64,000 nt of DNA from Endozoicomonas gorgoniicola (GTDB lineage: Bacteria > Pseudomonadota > Gammaproteobacteria > Pseudomonadales > Endozoicomonadaceae): assembly GCF_025562715.2 (NCBI RefSeq), contig NZ_JAPFCC010000001.1, forward strand, positions 558,001 through 622,000, read 5' to 3'. Both the position numbers and the translations under genes were made by a program. Positions 1 to 8,985 of the stretch are shown in pieces. The notes under the pieces were generated by a model, which saw only the letters and a list, made by a program, of their open reading frames with translations, searched no databases and was not told the origin of the DNA. The stretch's first letter is position 1. Each line of letters opens with the position of its first letter.

Positions 1-2
1 AT

Positions 3-386
3 TTGCGCTATCTGATCCGGGGAGTACTTAATGCAGGAGTGACCGATGGCGAACTTCTGGCTGCCCTGCATCCGACACCGGCTGTGGGGGGAACCAGTCG
101 GGAAGTGGCCATGCAGTTTATTGAGAACCATGAAGGTTATGCCCGTGGACTTTATGCGGGTGTCTTTGGTGTTGTCTCGCCTGAGCATACCGAAATGGCT
201 GTTACCATCCGTTCCGGGTTGTTACGACAACTGTCTAATAACTTGCAGCAACTGTCGTTATTTACCGGAGGCGGTATTGTTCAGGGTTCTGACAGTGTCG
301 AGGAGTGGAAGGAGCTGAACAATAAACTGGCAACGGTGTACTCGTTGCTGAAGGACGCTGAGCAGGAAAGCTTTGCACTCTCGTAG
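3..386 (+). CDS. menF: Isochorismate synthase MenF, C-terminal part (5' end outside window)
   Basis: This is the C-terminal ~127 residues of a chorismate-binding enzyme that converts chorismate to isochorismate, the entry step of menaquinone synthesis. The reading frame is open from the window edge, so the gene starts upstream. The motif LHPTPAVGG, then the ...GYARGLYAGVFG... segment and a TGGGIVQGSD stretch near the end are characteristic of the isochorismate/anthranilate synthase fold. menD follows after a short gap on the same strand, as in E. coli, which supports MenF over other chorismate enzymes such as EntC or PabB. The family assignment is firm; full length and start cannot be judged. 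Confidence 0.9.
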   Translation: MRYLIRGVLNAGVTDGELLAALHPTPAVGGTSREVAMQFIENHEGYARGLYAGVFGVVSPEHTEMAVTIRSGLLRQLSNNLQQLSLFTGGGIVQGSDSVEEWKELNNKLATVYSLLKDAEQESFALS

Positions 387-464
387 CTTACAACTTCTAA
401 CCTCTCCGGGTTGTGAATAAACAGCCTGTTGTCTATCACTATTGGCTTTTGTGTGAATCTGTTG

Positions 465-2216
465 ATGAAATTTCCAACCCGGCATCCCAACCTGAATAGT
501 TTATGGTCAGCTCTGGTACTGGAAGAACTCTGGCGGCTGGGCGTTGAGCATATCTGCATTGCACCGGGCTCCCGTTCGGCGCCACTGACTCTGGCGGCTG
601 CGGTTCACCCCCGGCTCCGGCAACATGTCCATTTCGATGAACGGGGACTGGCTTTTTTTGCCCTGGGTCTGGCGAAGAGCAGTGGCAGACCGGTGGCGGT
701 GATAACGACATCAGGAACAGCGGTACCAAACTTGTACCCTGCCATTGTAGAAGCGCGACAGTCTGGCGTACCGCTGGTGATTATTACGGCTGACCGCCCG
801 CCTGAACTGATTGACTGTGGTGCGAATCAGGCCATAGAACAGCAGGATATTTTTTCCGGTTATCCGGGAGCAACCATTCGATTACCCACCCCAAGTCTGG
901 ATATCCCTGCTAACTGGCTGTTGACCAGCATTGATCAGGCTTATGCCCGCTCCTGTCGGCAGGGCCTGCCACTGCATATTAACTGTATGTTCCGGGAACC
1001 GCTGTACCCGGGCAAAAAGGATGAAGACTACTCTCTGTACCTGGCTGAAACGACTCGCTGGATTGAGTCCGGTTCACCGCATACGGAATATGAACTGCAC
1101 GGGGATGGTAGTTTAAATGCCAGCCCTGTGTCGTGGGCTGAATTTATGTCAGGTAAAGGATTAGTGGTGGTTGGTCGTCTGAGAACCAGCGACGATGTCG
1201 ATGCTGTACTGGCTCTGTCGCAGAGGCTGGGCTGGCCGGTTCTGGCGGATATTCAGTCCCAGTTGCACGGGCATCCTGCCGTTATCCGGCATAGTGACCT
1301 GTTGCTGGCATCCCGCTCAGGCAGGGCATTAATGTGTCAGGCTGATCGCGTGTTTCAGGTCGGGGGGCATCTGATTTCCAAACGGCTTGACCATTTTCTT
1401 GGCAGCCATCGCTGGCAGCATTATTACATGCTGGGGCGTGAAGTCAGACGAATGGATACCGGCCATTGCCAGACTTATCGCATGGTTGGCAATATCGGCA
1501 GAATCTGTCATCAGTTGGCACAGCTGCACGCTGCGTCAGATGCACCGCTGCTGCCAGAATGGCTCAACGCTTTTGAGACGCAGGAGCAACATATTTCCAG
1601 TGTCGTACGACAACAGCAGTCAGAGTCTCTGTCCGAGAGCTGGATTGGCACACATCTGTCAACACTGTTGCCAGAAGATGTATCCCTGTTTATAGGCAAC
1701 AGTTTGCCCATCCGTCTGATCGATATGTTTTCTGCCCATCGTTCTTATGGTGTCTACACTAATCGGGGGGCAAGTGGCATTGATGGTCTGATAGCGACTG
1801 CCGCTGGATGCTCTGTAGCGACGCTGAAACCGCTGGTTCTGCTGCTGGGAGATATTTCGTTCCTGCATGACCTGAATTCTTTGCAGCTAGTCAGAAATCT
1901 TGATTCCCCAATGCTGATCATTTTGTTAAACAACGACGGTGGCGGCATTTTCAATCTGTTGCCACTGGCAAAGGGTGATTCAGCTATCAGGAGCCGGGCC
2001 ATGGATTATTTCACGACACCACATGGTCTGGATGCCAGCCACGCTGCCGCCATGTTTGGTATTGAGTATGAATGTCCGGAGTCTATCGCCACTTTCAGTC
2101 AAGCTGTGGAACAGTCACTGCAACGTCCGGGCTGTACTCTGCTTGAGGTTAAAACCGAACCGGGAGAGGCTGCCCGTGATATCAGCCAGATCATTGCTCA
2201 GGTGGAGGAGTTGTAA
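465..2216 (+). CDS. menD: 2-succinyl-5-enolpyruvyl-6-hydroxy-3-cyclohexene-1-carboxylate synthase MenD
   Basis: ThDP-dependent enzyme joining isochorismate and 2-oxoglutarate in menaquinone synthesis. The N-terminal domain shows CIAPGSRSAPLTLAAA, HFDERGLAFFALGLAK, TSGTAVPNLYPA and ITADRPPELIDCGANQAI, all closely matching E. coli MenD. The C-terminal domain has SNRGASGIDG-like (TNRGASGIDG) and the ThDP/Mg motif GDISFLHDLNSL...LNNDGGGIF. Length (583 aa) is slightly above the E. coli protein. I chose the ATG at 465 because family alignment begins just after it; an in-frame TTG at 429 would add 12 residues, and neither start has a strong ribosome site. It shares one base with menH (stop/start overlap TAATG), so the two are translationally coupled. 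Confidence 0.95.
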   Translation: MKFPTRHPNLNSLWSALVLEELWRLGVEHICIAPGSRSAPLTLAAAVHPRLRQHVHFDERGLAFFALGLAKSSGRPVAVITTSGTAVPNLYPAIVEARQSGVPLVIITADRPPELIDCGANQAIEQQDIFSGYPGATIRLPTPSLDIPANWLLTSIDQAYARSCRQGLPLHINCMFREPLYPGKKDEDYSLYLAETTRWIESGSPHTEYELHGDGSLNASPVSWAEFMSGKGLVVVGRLRTSDDVDAVLALSQRLGWPVLADIQSQLHGHPAVIRHSDLLLASRSGRALMCQADRVFQVGGHLISKRLDHFLGSHRWQHYYMLGREVRRMDTGHCQTYRMVGNIGRICHQLAQLHAASDAPLLPEWLNAFETQEQHISSVVRQQQSESLSESWIGTHLSTLLPEDVSLFIGNSLPIRLIDMFSAHRSYGVYTNRGASGIDGLIATAAGCSVATLKPLVLLLGDISFLHDLNSLQLVRNLDSPMLIILLNNDGGGIFNLLPLAKGDSAIRSRAMDYFTTPHGLDASHAAAMFGIEYECPESIATFSQAVEQSLQRPGCTLLEVKTEPGEAARDISQIIAQVEEL

Positions 2217-3148
2217 TGAATAACCTTGCTTACCGAACCTGGGGTATTCGGGGGCGTCCGACCCTGGTATTGCTGCATGGTTTTCTGGGAGACAGTGAAG
2301 ACTGGCTGCCACTGGTGTCGCTGCTGGAAGATGACTTTTATCTGGTGGCTGTCGATCTTCCCGGGCATGCCAAAAGCCTGAATGCCGGGTTGTCTGATGG
2401 CAGTGCTGAACTATCTGACGACCATGTTACGCGGTCTGACGACAATATCAGATTGTCTGACGACAATATTAAGCTGTCTGACGACAATATTAAGCTGTCT
2501 GGCGACAAGGCATTTGCACTATTCAGTGACTTGCTGGACCTGACCCTGCATCAGCTGGATCTGAAACACTACAGCCTGCTGGGGTATTCGCTGGGTGGGC
2601 GGCTGGCGCTGCTGCACAGCCTGAGTCATAGCAACAGGGTTGAACAGTTGCTGCTGGAATCCTGTCACCCCGGGCTGGAGACAGAAGCTGACAGAGACTT
2701 GCGTCGCCAGACCGATAAAGAGTGGGCAGAGCGCTTCCGGACGGAACCTCTGGATCAAGTACTTCAGCGCTGGTATCACCAGCCTGTCTTTGCTGACCTC
2801 AACAGTCAGCAGAGGCAGGAACTGATGGAACACCGGCTTGGCATAAACAAGAATGGTCGTTTACTGGGTGACATACTTGAATACTGTAGTTTATCCAGAC
2901 AGCCTGCCTGCTGGGGGCAGATCGAAGATGTTTCGTTTCCTGTCCATTACTTTTATGGGGAGCGAGACCTGAAATACACCGAGCTTGCTTTGCGGTTGCA
3001 TAAATCCGGTAGTCTGGCCGGTCTGCATAAAATTGCCGGTGCCGGCCACAATATCCATCGGGAGCAGCCTGCGGATATGGCCGACGTCATTCGAGAGCAG
3101 CTGAGTCGCTCCAGCGGGCAGAAGGTGGTTTTGGATGGAGAGTTCTGA
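2216..3148 (+). CDS. menH: MenH-type alpha/beta hydrolase (SHCHC synthase) with tandem-repeat insert
   Basis: MenH eliminates pyruvate from the MenD product to give SHCHC. The sequence shows an oxyanion-type HGFLG near residue 21, the nucleophile elbow GYSLGGR, the acid region YGERD and a C-terminal GAGHN histidine, all in the expected order. It is about 310 aa against roughly 250 for the E. coli protein. The excess is explained by a ~40-residue insert made of LSDDNIK-like heptads directly after DLPGHAKSLNAG, just before the cap/lid region. It starts at the overlapping TAATG of menD. The active-site residues are intact, so the insert may be tolerated as a surface loop, but that is inference. 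Confidence 0.9.
   Translation: MNNLAYRTWGIRGRPTLVLLHGFLGDSEDWLPLVSLLEDDFYLVAVDLPGHAKSLNAGLSDGSAELSDDHVTRSDDNIRLSDDNIKLSDDNIKLSGDKAFALFSDLLDLTLHQLDLKHYSLLGYSLGGRLALLHSLSHSNRVEQLLLESCHPGLETEADRDLRRQTDKEWAERFRTEPLDQVLQRWYHQPVFADLNSQQRQELMEHRLGINKNGRLLGDILEYCSLSRQPACWGQIEDVSFPVHYFYGERDLKYTELALRLHKSGSLAGLHKIAGAGHNIHREQPADMADVIREQLSRSSGQKVVLDGEF
2390..2509 (+). repeat. In-frame 21-bp tandem repeat inside menH
   Basis: About 5.7 units of a 21-bp repeat are visible. The translated units read LSDGSAE, LSDDHVT, RSDDNIR, LSDDNIK, LSDDNIK and a partial LSGDK. Units at 2453-2473 and 2474-2494 are nearly identical in DNA; outer units are more degraded, the usual pattern of stepwise expansion by slippage or unequal exchange. 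The unit is a multiple of three, so the frame is kept. Confidence 0.92.
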
Positions 3149-3190
3149 ATGGAGCGTTCTGAATGGAGAGTGCTGAATGGAGCGTTCTGA
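3135..3190 (+). repeat. Four 14-bp repeats carrying Shine-Dalgarno, stop and start between menH and menC
   Basis: Four tandem units of the type ATGGAGMGTKCTGA fill 3135-3190. Each holds a GGAG ribosome-site core and ends in TGA directly followed by the ATG of the next unit. The menH stop TGA (3146-3148) is followed immediately by an ATG at 3149. That frame runs for 13 codons (MERSEWRVLNGAF) to TGA at 3188-3190, which abuts the menC ATG at 3191. Three units (42 bp) restore the frame, so the array makes a two-step stop-start coupling chain. Confidence 0.85.
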
Positions 3191-4225
3191 ATGGAAATAG
3201 TTGGCTCGAAGATTTACCAGTATGACTTGCCGCTTGCCTGGCCTTTGCCATTGAAAACAACAAAACTAAAAAGCCGGCAGGGGCTGGTTCTGGAGTTAAA
3301 GGTCAACGATGCTGATCAGGGCGTTGGCTACGTTTATGGTGAAGCCGCCCCTCTTCCTGATTTCAGCATTGAGAGTCTGGGCGCGGCGCGGCAGCAGCTG
3401 GAAGAGATAGCTTCAGCACTTGCAGGGCAGCAGGTTGACCCGGAATCTTTCAGTTGTCAGGAGTGGTGTGGTCAGCCTGTATATCCTTCCGTTGCTTTTG
3501 CCCTGGAATCAGCGATATGTCTGCCTGCTTTTCTGGCAGACGATACGGAGACCGCGCTGCCTGTTGCGCCACTGTTAACTGGTTCAACGGCGGATATACT
3601 GAAGCGAACAGGCTCCTGGTCATCCTGCTGGCCCAGTGTCTTTAAACTTAAAGTGGCTCGTGGAGATGAAGAGCTGAAATCAGACGTTTATCGGGTCAGA
3701 CAGCTTCTTGAAGCATTGCCCGATTCCGTTTGTCTGAGGCTGGATGCTAACCGGGGCTGGTCGTTAGAACAGGCTGTAGAATTTGTGCGTCAGATTGATC
3801 CTGTCCGTATTACCTATATAGAAGAACCCGTGGATACAGCGTCGGACTGTCTTGCCTTTTATCAACAGACGCGCATGCCTTTTGCATGGGACGAAACCCT
3901 GCAGAATCCTGAGTTTGAATTCTCGCCGCAGGCTGGTCTTGCCGCCATTGTCGTGAAACCAACGCTGGTTGGAGGTATTCGTCGCTGTGAAAGTCTGATC
4001 AGTGCAGCCAGAGACGCAGGTATTCATACAGTTATCAGCTCAGCCTTTGAGTCGGTACTGGGCGTTAATGCGCTGGAAACTCTTGCAAGAGCCTGGGCAC
4101 CCGGGGAAGCGGCTGGTCTTGATACCCTGACAGCGTTTGAGCAACCACTGTTTGATCAGCCTGTTGCCCTGTGGCAACGACTGCCGGGGGAGGTATTACA
4201 ACAAATGGAACTGGTATGGCGCTGA
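3191..4225 (+). CDS. menC: o-Succinylbenzoate synthase MenC
   Basis: Enolase-superfamily dehydratase making o-succinylbenzoate from SHCHC. The barrel motifs are visible in order: FKLKVARG (catalytic lysine region), LRLDANRGW, YIEEPVD, WDETLQ, VVKPTLVGG and ISSAFES. These correspond to the Lys and the Asp/Glu/Asp metal ligands expected for this family. Length (344 aa) is a little above E. coli MenC (320). The ATG at 3191 directly follows a TGA and has GGAG at 3179-3182, inside the 14-bp repeat. Its 3' end overlaps the menE start by 10 bp. menB, which lies between menH and menC in E. coli, is not present here. Confidence 0.93.
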   Translation: MEIVGSKIYQYDLPLAWPLPLKTTKLKSRQGLVLELKVNDADQGVGYVYGEAAPLPDFSIESLGAARQQLEEIASALAGQQVDPESFSCQEWCGQPVYPSVAFALESAICLPAFLADDTETALPVAPLLTGSTADILKRTGSWSSCWPSVFKLKVARGDEELKSDVYRVRQLLEALPDSVCLRLDANRGWSLEQAVEFVRQIDPVRITYIEEPVDTASDCLAFYQQTRMPFAWDETLQNPEFEFSPQAGLAAIVVKPTLVGGIRRCESLISAARDAGIHTVISSAFESVLGVNALETLARAWAPGEAAGLDTLTAFEQPLFDQPVALWQRLPGEVLQQMELVWR

Positions 4226-5724
4226 TTGAATGCCCTTTACGGAAAATTGCCCTGGCTTCGCCAGATCACACAGTGATGCAGGTTAATGATCGTAGCGTGT
4301 CGGCTTTGCAGCTGGATGCCTGGGTCGAGGACTACCGCCTGCAACTGTTACGTCGACTCAACGCAGGCGATCGCCTGTTGGTCATACTTCAGGATAAACT
4401 TGAAACCGTTGTTGTGATACTGGCCTGTCTGCGTTCGGGGTTAGTTTACTGTCCTGTTAATCCAGTGTTTCCTGAGCCCCGGATTCTGGACTATGCCCGA
4501 AAAATTGGCGCAAATGTTTACGTCAGTGATACTGGTTTTAAGCCTGAATCGATAGAGTCGGTTGGGAGACCCACCCTGGCTGCCCGGGCGGTCGCTGTTG
4601 ACTCGGTAATAGACATTGATCGCAAAGCAATTGCTGATCTGATTCCAACCTCTGGTACCACCGGCGTTCCAAAGGCAGTGGCACACTGTTTAGATAATCA
4701 TCTGTTCAGTGCCAGAGGGTCCGCTTCGGTTATTGAACTTACTCAGGGTGATGGCTGGCTGTTATCACTGCCTCTGTATCATGTGGGTGGCTTCAGTATT
4801 GTTATTCGTTGCCTGATGGCTGGAGCCTGTCTGTTGATTGACCAGCAAGGGCTGCCACTCTCCCGGCTGCTGAAGGCTATGCCGGTGACCCATATCTCTC
4901 TGGTCAATACCCAGCTACAGCAGATAGTTCAGGGTGACGACTGTGTTGATCTTGCCGGAACCCGGCTGAAGACAATTTTGTTGGGTGGTGGTGTCGCTTC
5001 AGCAACTCTGGTCAGGGCAGTACAGGAAAACAATATCCAGATTCTGACCACTTACGGAATGACAGAAATGAGTTCACAGGTATGTACAGGCGTACCGCAG
5101 TTCACTCGTGAGGGGGTTACATCCGGAGAAGTGCTGCCTTACCGTAAGGTTAAAATTGCCAGTGATGGTGAGATTCTTGTGGCTGGCAAACCTTTATGCC
5201 TGGGTTACTATCTTCTTAGCGAATACCTTTGTAGCGAATATCTTTGTAGCGAATACCTTAGCAGTGAAAACAGCACCAGTGGAAACAATGGAAGAGTGAT
5301 TCCGGTTGTTGATGCTGAAGGCTGGTTTCACACTGGAGACCTTGGCGAGTGGGTGGGTCAGCAGATTCGTGTTCTGGGACGCAAAGACAATATGTTAATT
5401 TCCGGAGGAGAAAATATTCATCCTGAAGAAATTGAACAGGCACTGCTAGCCTGTGAAGGCGTTGCGCTGGCTGTTGTGGTTGCAGTTCCGGATAAAAAAT
5501 TTGGTCAGCGACCCCTGGCATTTGTAGAAATGGTTGACGGAATGGTCAACGAATCGTTTACAAAAATTTGTCTGGAAGGCAAGATTGCACGATTCAAGAT
5601 ACCCGATCGAATTCTCCCTTTGCCAAAAGAGTTACCATCTGAATTTCCGGGGCAGAAGTTATTTACAGGTATCAAGCCTAACCGCCGTTTGCTACAAAAA
5701 CTGGCTAATCGACGTATATCTTAA
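4216..5724 (+). CDS. menE: o-Succinylbenzoate-CoA ligase MenE
   Basis: Acyl-CoA synthetase (ANL family) that activates o-succinylbenzoate for ring closure by MenB. The AMP-binding P-loop PTSGTTGVPKAVAH, the TYGMTEMSSQ motif, GWFHTGDLGEWV, the hinge GRKDNMLISGGENIHPEEIE and a late GIKPNRR with the catalytic-lysine position are all present in order. I place the start at ATG 4216, where the protein begins MALIECPLRKIA; earlier in-frame starts lie deep inside menC. A short in-frame repeat (SEYLC units, 5215-5274) sits before the GWFHTGD hinge region. It is the last gene of the men operon in this window, and no clear terminator follows. Confidence 0.93.
   Translation: MALIECPLRKIALASPDHTVMQVNDRSVSALQLDAWVEDYRLQLLRRLNAGDRLLVILQDKLETVVVILACLRSGLVYCPVNPVFPEPRILDYARKIGANVYVSDTGFKPESIESVGRPTLAARAVAVDSVIDIDRKAIADLIPTSGTTGVPKAVAHCLDNHLFSARGSASVIELTQGDGWLLSLPLYHVGGFSIVIRCLMAGACLLIDQQGLPLSRLLKAMPVTHISLVNTQLQQIVQGDDCVDLAGTRLKTILLGGGVASATLVRAVQENNIQILTTYGMTEMSSQVCTGVPQFTREGVTSGEVLPYRKVKIASDGEILVAGKPLCLGYYLLSEYLCSEYLCSEYLSSENSTSGNNGRVIPVVDAEGWFHTGDLGEWVGQQIRVLGRKDNMLISGGENIHPEEIEQALLACEGVALAVVVAVPDKKFGQRPLAFVEMVDGMVNESFTKICLEGKIARFKIPDRILPLPKELPSEFPGQKLFTGIKPNRRLLQKLANRRIS
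5215..5274 (+). repeat. In-frame 15-bp tandem repeat inside menE
   Basis: About four units of a 15-bp repeat encode L-SEYLC-SEYLC-SEYLS-SEN. The central two units differ by a single base. Related MenE proteins I recall do not carry this segment, so it is probably a recent expansion in a surface loop between the core domain and the hinge. Confidence 0.85.
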
Positions 5725-6032
5725 AGGCTTCTTAAAGGCTTCGTTTTTATTATCAGAAGTAGCTCGGCTTTTGCTCTGATCTGGTTTGGAAAATGATGGA
5801 ATAAGGTGGTGTCTGTTGGTAGGTGAAAACACTCACTGCGGGTCGTATTTTTACCTGAGTGCAGGCATAATTATCTTCCCTACTGAGTTGGTGTATTGGC
5901 TTTTAGGGGCAACGGGTCAGGAGAGTAGAATCCGTTGCTGAGAGTCGTGATCGGTATCCGATTTTTTTGGCGAAGCAGCGAAATATGAATTATCAGATAA
6001 CTAGAGAAAAGCAAAACACTATTTCCAATAAC

Positions 6033-6090
6033 ACGAGTTCCAGTAAAACGAGTTCCAGTAAAACGAGTTCCAGTAAAACGAGTTCCAGAG
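6033..6090 (+). repeat. 15-bp tandem repeat at the 5' end of thpR
   Basis: About four units of acgagttccagtaaa stand in tandem. If translation starts upstream (ATG at 5985) they encode a low-complexity SSKTS tail; if it starts at ATG 6093 they lie in the leader of the mRNA. The unit is again a multiple of three. Confidence 0.88.
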
Positions 6091-6092
6091 CA

Positions 6093-6674
6093 ATGGCTTC
6101 TAAAGAAACAGTTCGTGCATTTGTTGCAGTAAAGCTGCCTCTGGAGCTGGCGGCTATGCTGCATAAGAAAGCAAAGAATCGTGCCGGAGATGCTCTGGTG
6201 CATAAAATGCGCTGGGCGGCTCCTCAGCAGCAGCATATCACCCTGCACTTTCTGGGAGAGTGTACCCATGAACAACTGAAGCAGTACAGTGCTCAGCTGG
6301 AATCTGCTTTTTCCGGGGAGCATGCATTTTCCGCCATGACCGGGCGCTATGAGATCTTTCCAGATGCTAACCGGCCAAGAGTGCTTGCCCTGAGTATGCA
6401 CTCCGGACAGCAGCTCAATAGCCTGGCCCACATCTGTGAAGAGGCGGCTGCATCCTGTGGATTGAGGCAGGAACTCCGCAATTTCCGTCCTCATGTCACC
6501 CTGGCGCGCTTCAAACAGCATCGCCACGTTTCCCCAAGACATTTCTTCAATATGCCAAGCTTTCGTATGAGTATCTGTGAAGTGGTGCTTATGCAGAGTG
6601 AAACCGGTTCGGGCGGAACGACCTACCGCACACTTCAGACCTTCCCGCTACGTTCATTAGCGCAGTCTGCTTGA
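6093..6674 (+). CDS. thpR: RNA 2',3'-cyclic phosphodiesterase ThpR (2H phosphoesterase)
   Basis: LigT/ThpR-type enzyme hydrolysing 2',3'-cyclic phosphate ends of RNA. The two hallmark HxT motifs are present as HITLHFLG and HVTLARFK, separated by about 90 residues as expected. From ATG 6093 the protein is 193 aa, near family length, and begins MASKETVRAFVAVKLP, where similarity to the family starts. The frame is open upstream to ATG 5985, which would add a 36-residue tail with four SSKTS repeats. Neither start has a convincing ribosome site, so the start is undecided. It is a single gene between the men operon and ubiU. Confidence 0.88.
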   Translation: MASKETVRAFVAVKLPLELAAMLHKKAKNRAGDALVHKMRWAAPQQQHITLHFLGECTHEQLKQYSAQLESAFSGEHAFSAMTGRYEIFPDANRPRVLALSMHSGQQLNSLAHICEEAAASCGLRQELRNFRPHVTLARFKQHRHVSPRHFFNMPSFRMSICEVVLMQSETGSGGTTYRTLQTFPLRSLAQSA

Positions 6675-6740
6675 TAGGAATCAATACCTATATCAGATAC
6701 CTGTGATAGTCTGAACGGACTAGAACGAGGGAGCGCATAT

Positions 6741-7751
6741 ATGGAGCTGGTCTGCCCGGCAGGGAATTATCCATCTTTAAAAGCTGCAGTTGATAATGGT
6801 GCCGACGCGGTATATATCGGCTTTCGAGACAACACCAACGCCCGACATTTTGCCGGTTTGAACTTTACGGATCAGCGCGCGGTAAAAGCTCTGGATTATG
6901 CCCGCAATAATAATGTTCGCCTGTTTGTTGCAATTAACACTTATGCCCAGGCTGACCAGTGGTCACGCTGGCAGTACGCTGTGGACGCCTGCGCGGATTT
7001 GCAGGCGAGTGCTTTGATCGCTGCTGATATGGGAGTAATGGCTTACGCCTGTGAGAAGTATCCGGAATTACCCCTGCACCTTTCGGTACAGGGATCTGCA
7101 ACCAATGCGGCGGCACTGGAGCTGTATCATCAACAATTCAATATCCGTCGTGCGGTTCTGCCACGGGTTTTATCGTTAAAACAGGTACAGGCACTGGTTA
7201 AAAAGAGTCCGGTAGAGTTGGAAGTCTTTGCTTTTGGAAGTCTGTGCATCATGGCAGAAGGTCGTTGCCTTCTGTCGTCTTATGTCACAGGTGAATCGCC
7301 TAATACGGCGGGAGCCTGTTCTCCTGCGTCAGCAGTGCGCTGGGAGCAAACGGCGAATGGCGGCATGAGTACCCGGTTGAACGGTGTTCTGATTGATCGC
7401 TTCTCGGCTCATGAACAGGCGGGTTACCCCACTTTATGCAAGGGGCGCTTTAAGGTTCAGGGTGAGGCTCAGGAAAAAATCATGCATGCGCTGGAAGAAC
7501 CTACCAGTTTGAATACCCTGAATCTGATTCCCCGCCTATCTGAAATGGGAATCAGTGCTGTAAAAATTGAAGGTCGACAGCGTAGTCCGGCTTATGTGGC
7601 AGCCGTGACCCGGATCTGGCGGGAAGCGCTGGATGCCTGTAAAGCGAATAAAAATGAATTTCAACCCGAAGCACGCTGGATGGCAGAACTCAGCAAATTG
7701 TCCGAAGGTAGCCAGACGACATTGGGTGCCTATAGCCGACCCTGGCAATGA
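6741..7751 (+). CDS. ubiU: UbiU, O2-independent ubiquinone hydroxylation subunit (U32 peptidase family)
   Basis: UbiU and UbiV form an Fe-S heterodimer needed with UbiT for ubiquinone synthesis without oxygen. By my count the protein carries cysteines at positions 169, 176, 193 and 233, in SLCIMAEGRC, GACSPA and TLCKGRF. These match the four Fe-S ligands known in E. coli UbiU. The N-terminus MELVCPAGNYPSLKAAVDNGAD is typical of the U32 barrel family. Length is 336 aa, close to E. coli (331). A GAGGGAGCG ribosome site precedes the ATG. ubiV follows 46 bp downstream with its own AGGAGG site, so the two form an operon. Confidence 0.93.
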   Translation: MELVCPAGNYPSLKAAVDNGADAVYIGFRDNTNARHFAGLNFTDQRAVKALDYARNNNVRLFVAINTYAQADQWSRWQYAVDACADLQASALIAADMGVMAYACEKYPELPLHLSVQGSATNAAALELYHQQFNIRRAVLPRVLSLKQVQALVKKSPVELEVFAFGSLCIMAEGRCLLSSYVTGESPNTAGACSPASAVRWEQTANGGMSTRLNGVLIDRFSAHEQAGYPTLCKGRFKVQGEAQEKIMHALEEPTSLNTLNLIPRLSEMGISAVKIEGRQRSPAYVAAVTRIWREALDACKANKNEFQPEARWMAELSKLSEGSQTTLGAYSRPWQ

Positions 7752-7797
7752 CTTATTTCTATTTAATGGATTCTGATCATTCAGGAGGAATGACCGA

Positions 7798-8694
7798 ATG
7801 CAAACCACTCTTGGACCTGTGCTGTATTTCTGGCCCAGGCAGGATATTTTTGATTTTTATGAAAAGGTGTCTCAGTCAGGTATTGACCGGGTTTGTCTGG
7901 GGGAGGTGACCTGTTCCAAGCGGCGAGAGATGAGCCATGGCGACTGGATAGCTATTGCCCGGCTGCTTGCTGATGCAGGTAAGAAGGTTGTTTTATCGAC
8001 GTTAACACTGCTTGAATCCGAATCGGAATTGTCACAGGTGCGAAAAGTCTGTGACAACAATGAATTTATGGTTGAAGCAAACGATATGTCAGCGGTTAAG
8101 TTTCTGTCGTCGAATGGACTTGAATTCTGTACCGGACCTTCGCTGAATATCTATAACGCCTACACGCTGAAACAGCTGTATAAGCTGGGTTTGAAGCGCT
8201 GGGTGTTACCCCTGGAGTTATCTGAGAAAAAGTTGACCAGTATTCTGCAACAGGCTGAAGAGCTGAAGCTTAACGATAAAATAGAGACTGAAGTGTTCAG
8301 TTATGGCTATATGCCTCTGGCCTATTCAGCACGGTGTTTTACTGCCCGGGTAAACGAAATAGGTAAGGATGAGTGTGACTTCATCTGTCGGAAGGTACCT
8401 CAGGGAATACCTCTGGCGACTCAGGAAAATGAGCAGCTGTTTACTTTGAATGGTATTCAGACCATGTCCGGACACTGTATGAATATTCTCAGCCGCTGGC
8501 AGGATATGGAAAAACAGGGCGTTCACTCGATGCGTTTGTCTGCGCACTCTCATGATGTGATTGAGATTGCAGATAGCCTGATTTGTTCGATTAAGGATAA
8601 CAAACCTTTCTTTTCGGAGTTATCTGTTGAGCAGTGTAATGGCTTCTGGGAAGGTGGCTCTGGTAAAGATCAGCTGTATCGTGAAGTGAGATAA
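7798..8694 (+). CDS. ubiV: UbiV, O2-independent ubiquinone hydroxylation subunit (U32 peptidase family)
   Basis: Partner of UbiU in anaerobic ubiquinone synthesis. Cysteines are found at residues 39 (GEVTCSKRREM), 180, 193 and 197 (ARCFTARVNEIGKDECDFIC), which coincide with the four Fe-S cluster ligands described for E. coli UbiV. Length is 298 aa, near the family's ~292. The start ATG lies 7 bp after a strong AGGAGG. The third member, ubiT, is not directly adjacent as is common; it lies on the other strand at 10358-10828, past a repeat-protein gene. Confidence 0.93.
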   Translation: MQTTLGPVLYFWPRQDIFDFYEKVSQSGIDRVCLGEVTCSKRREMSHGDWIAIARLLADAGKKVVLSTLTLLESESELSQVRKVCDNNEFMVEANDMSAVKFLSSNGLEFCTGPSLNIYNAYTLKQLYKLGLKRWVLPLELSEKKLTSILQQAEELKLNDKIETEVFSYGYMPLAYSARCFTARVNEIGKDECDFICRKVPQGIPLATQENEQLFTLNGIQTMSGHCMNILSRWQDMEKQGVHSMRLSAHSHDVIEIADSLICSIKDNKPFFSELSVEQCNGFWEGGSGKDQLYREVR

Positions 8695-8985
8695 CTATAC
8701 AACAACACAACAACATGAGCCCTGCACTGCGGGGCTGTCTTAACCTCAATTCTTCTTTCTATATCATGCCTGTTTAATTATTGAATTGCCTGCCTGAAAT
8801 GCGGTCTAACCTTCTCACGGTATCTACAATAATCATCAGAATAACAAGCTTCAATGTAAGCCTCGTGTTTGAGAGGGAAAGCAGAACGATGGTCTTCAAA
8901 GCCATACAATTAGCTTCAAACCTCAGAAAAGACGCATAAGTACAACAAAAAGTAATATGTCCGCTTAAGGTCGGTCAGGAGCTGT
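8695..8985. other. Intergenic region after ubiV
   Basis: No gene is evident. A weak GC hairpin (GCCC...GGGC, about 8718-8737) after ubiV has only a short T-rich tail and might be a poor terminator. The segment just before 8986 contains CAGGAG, the ribosome site of the next gene. I see no operator or RNA structure I can name. Confidence 0.4.

Noticed and set aside
5724..5760. Short direct repeat (TTAAAGGCTTC twice) after menE as a terminator
   Set aside because: It is a direct, not inverted, repeat and cannot form a terminator stem.
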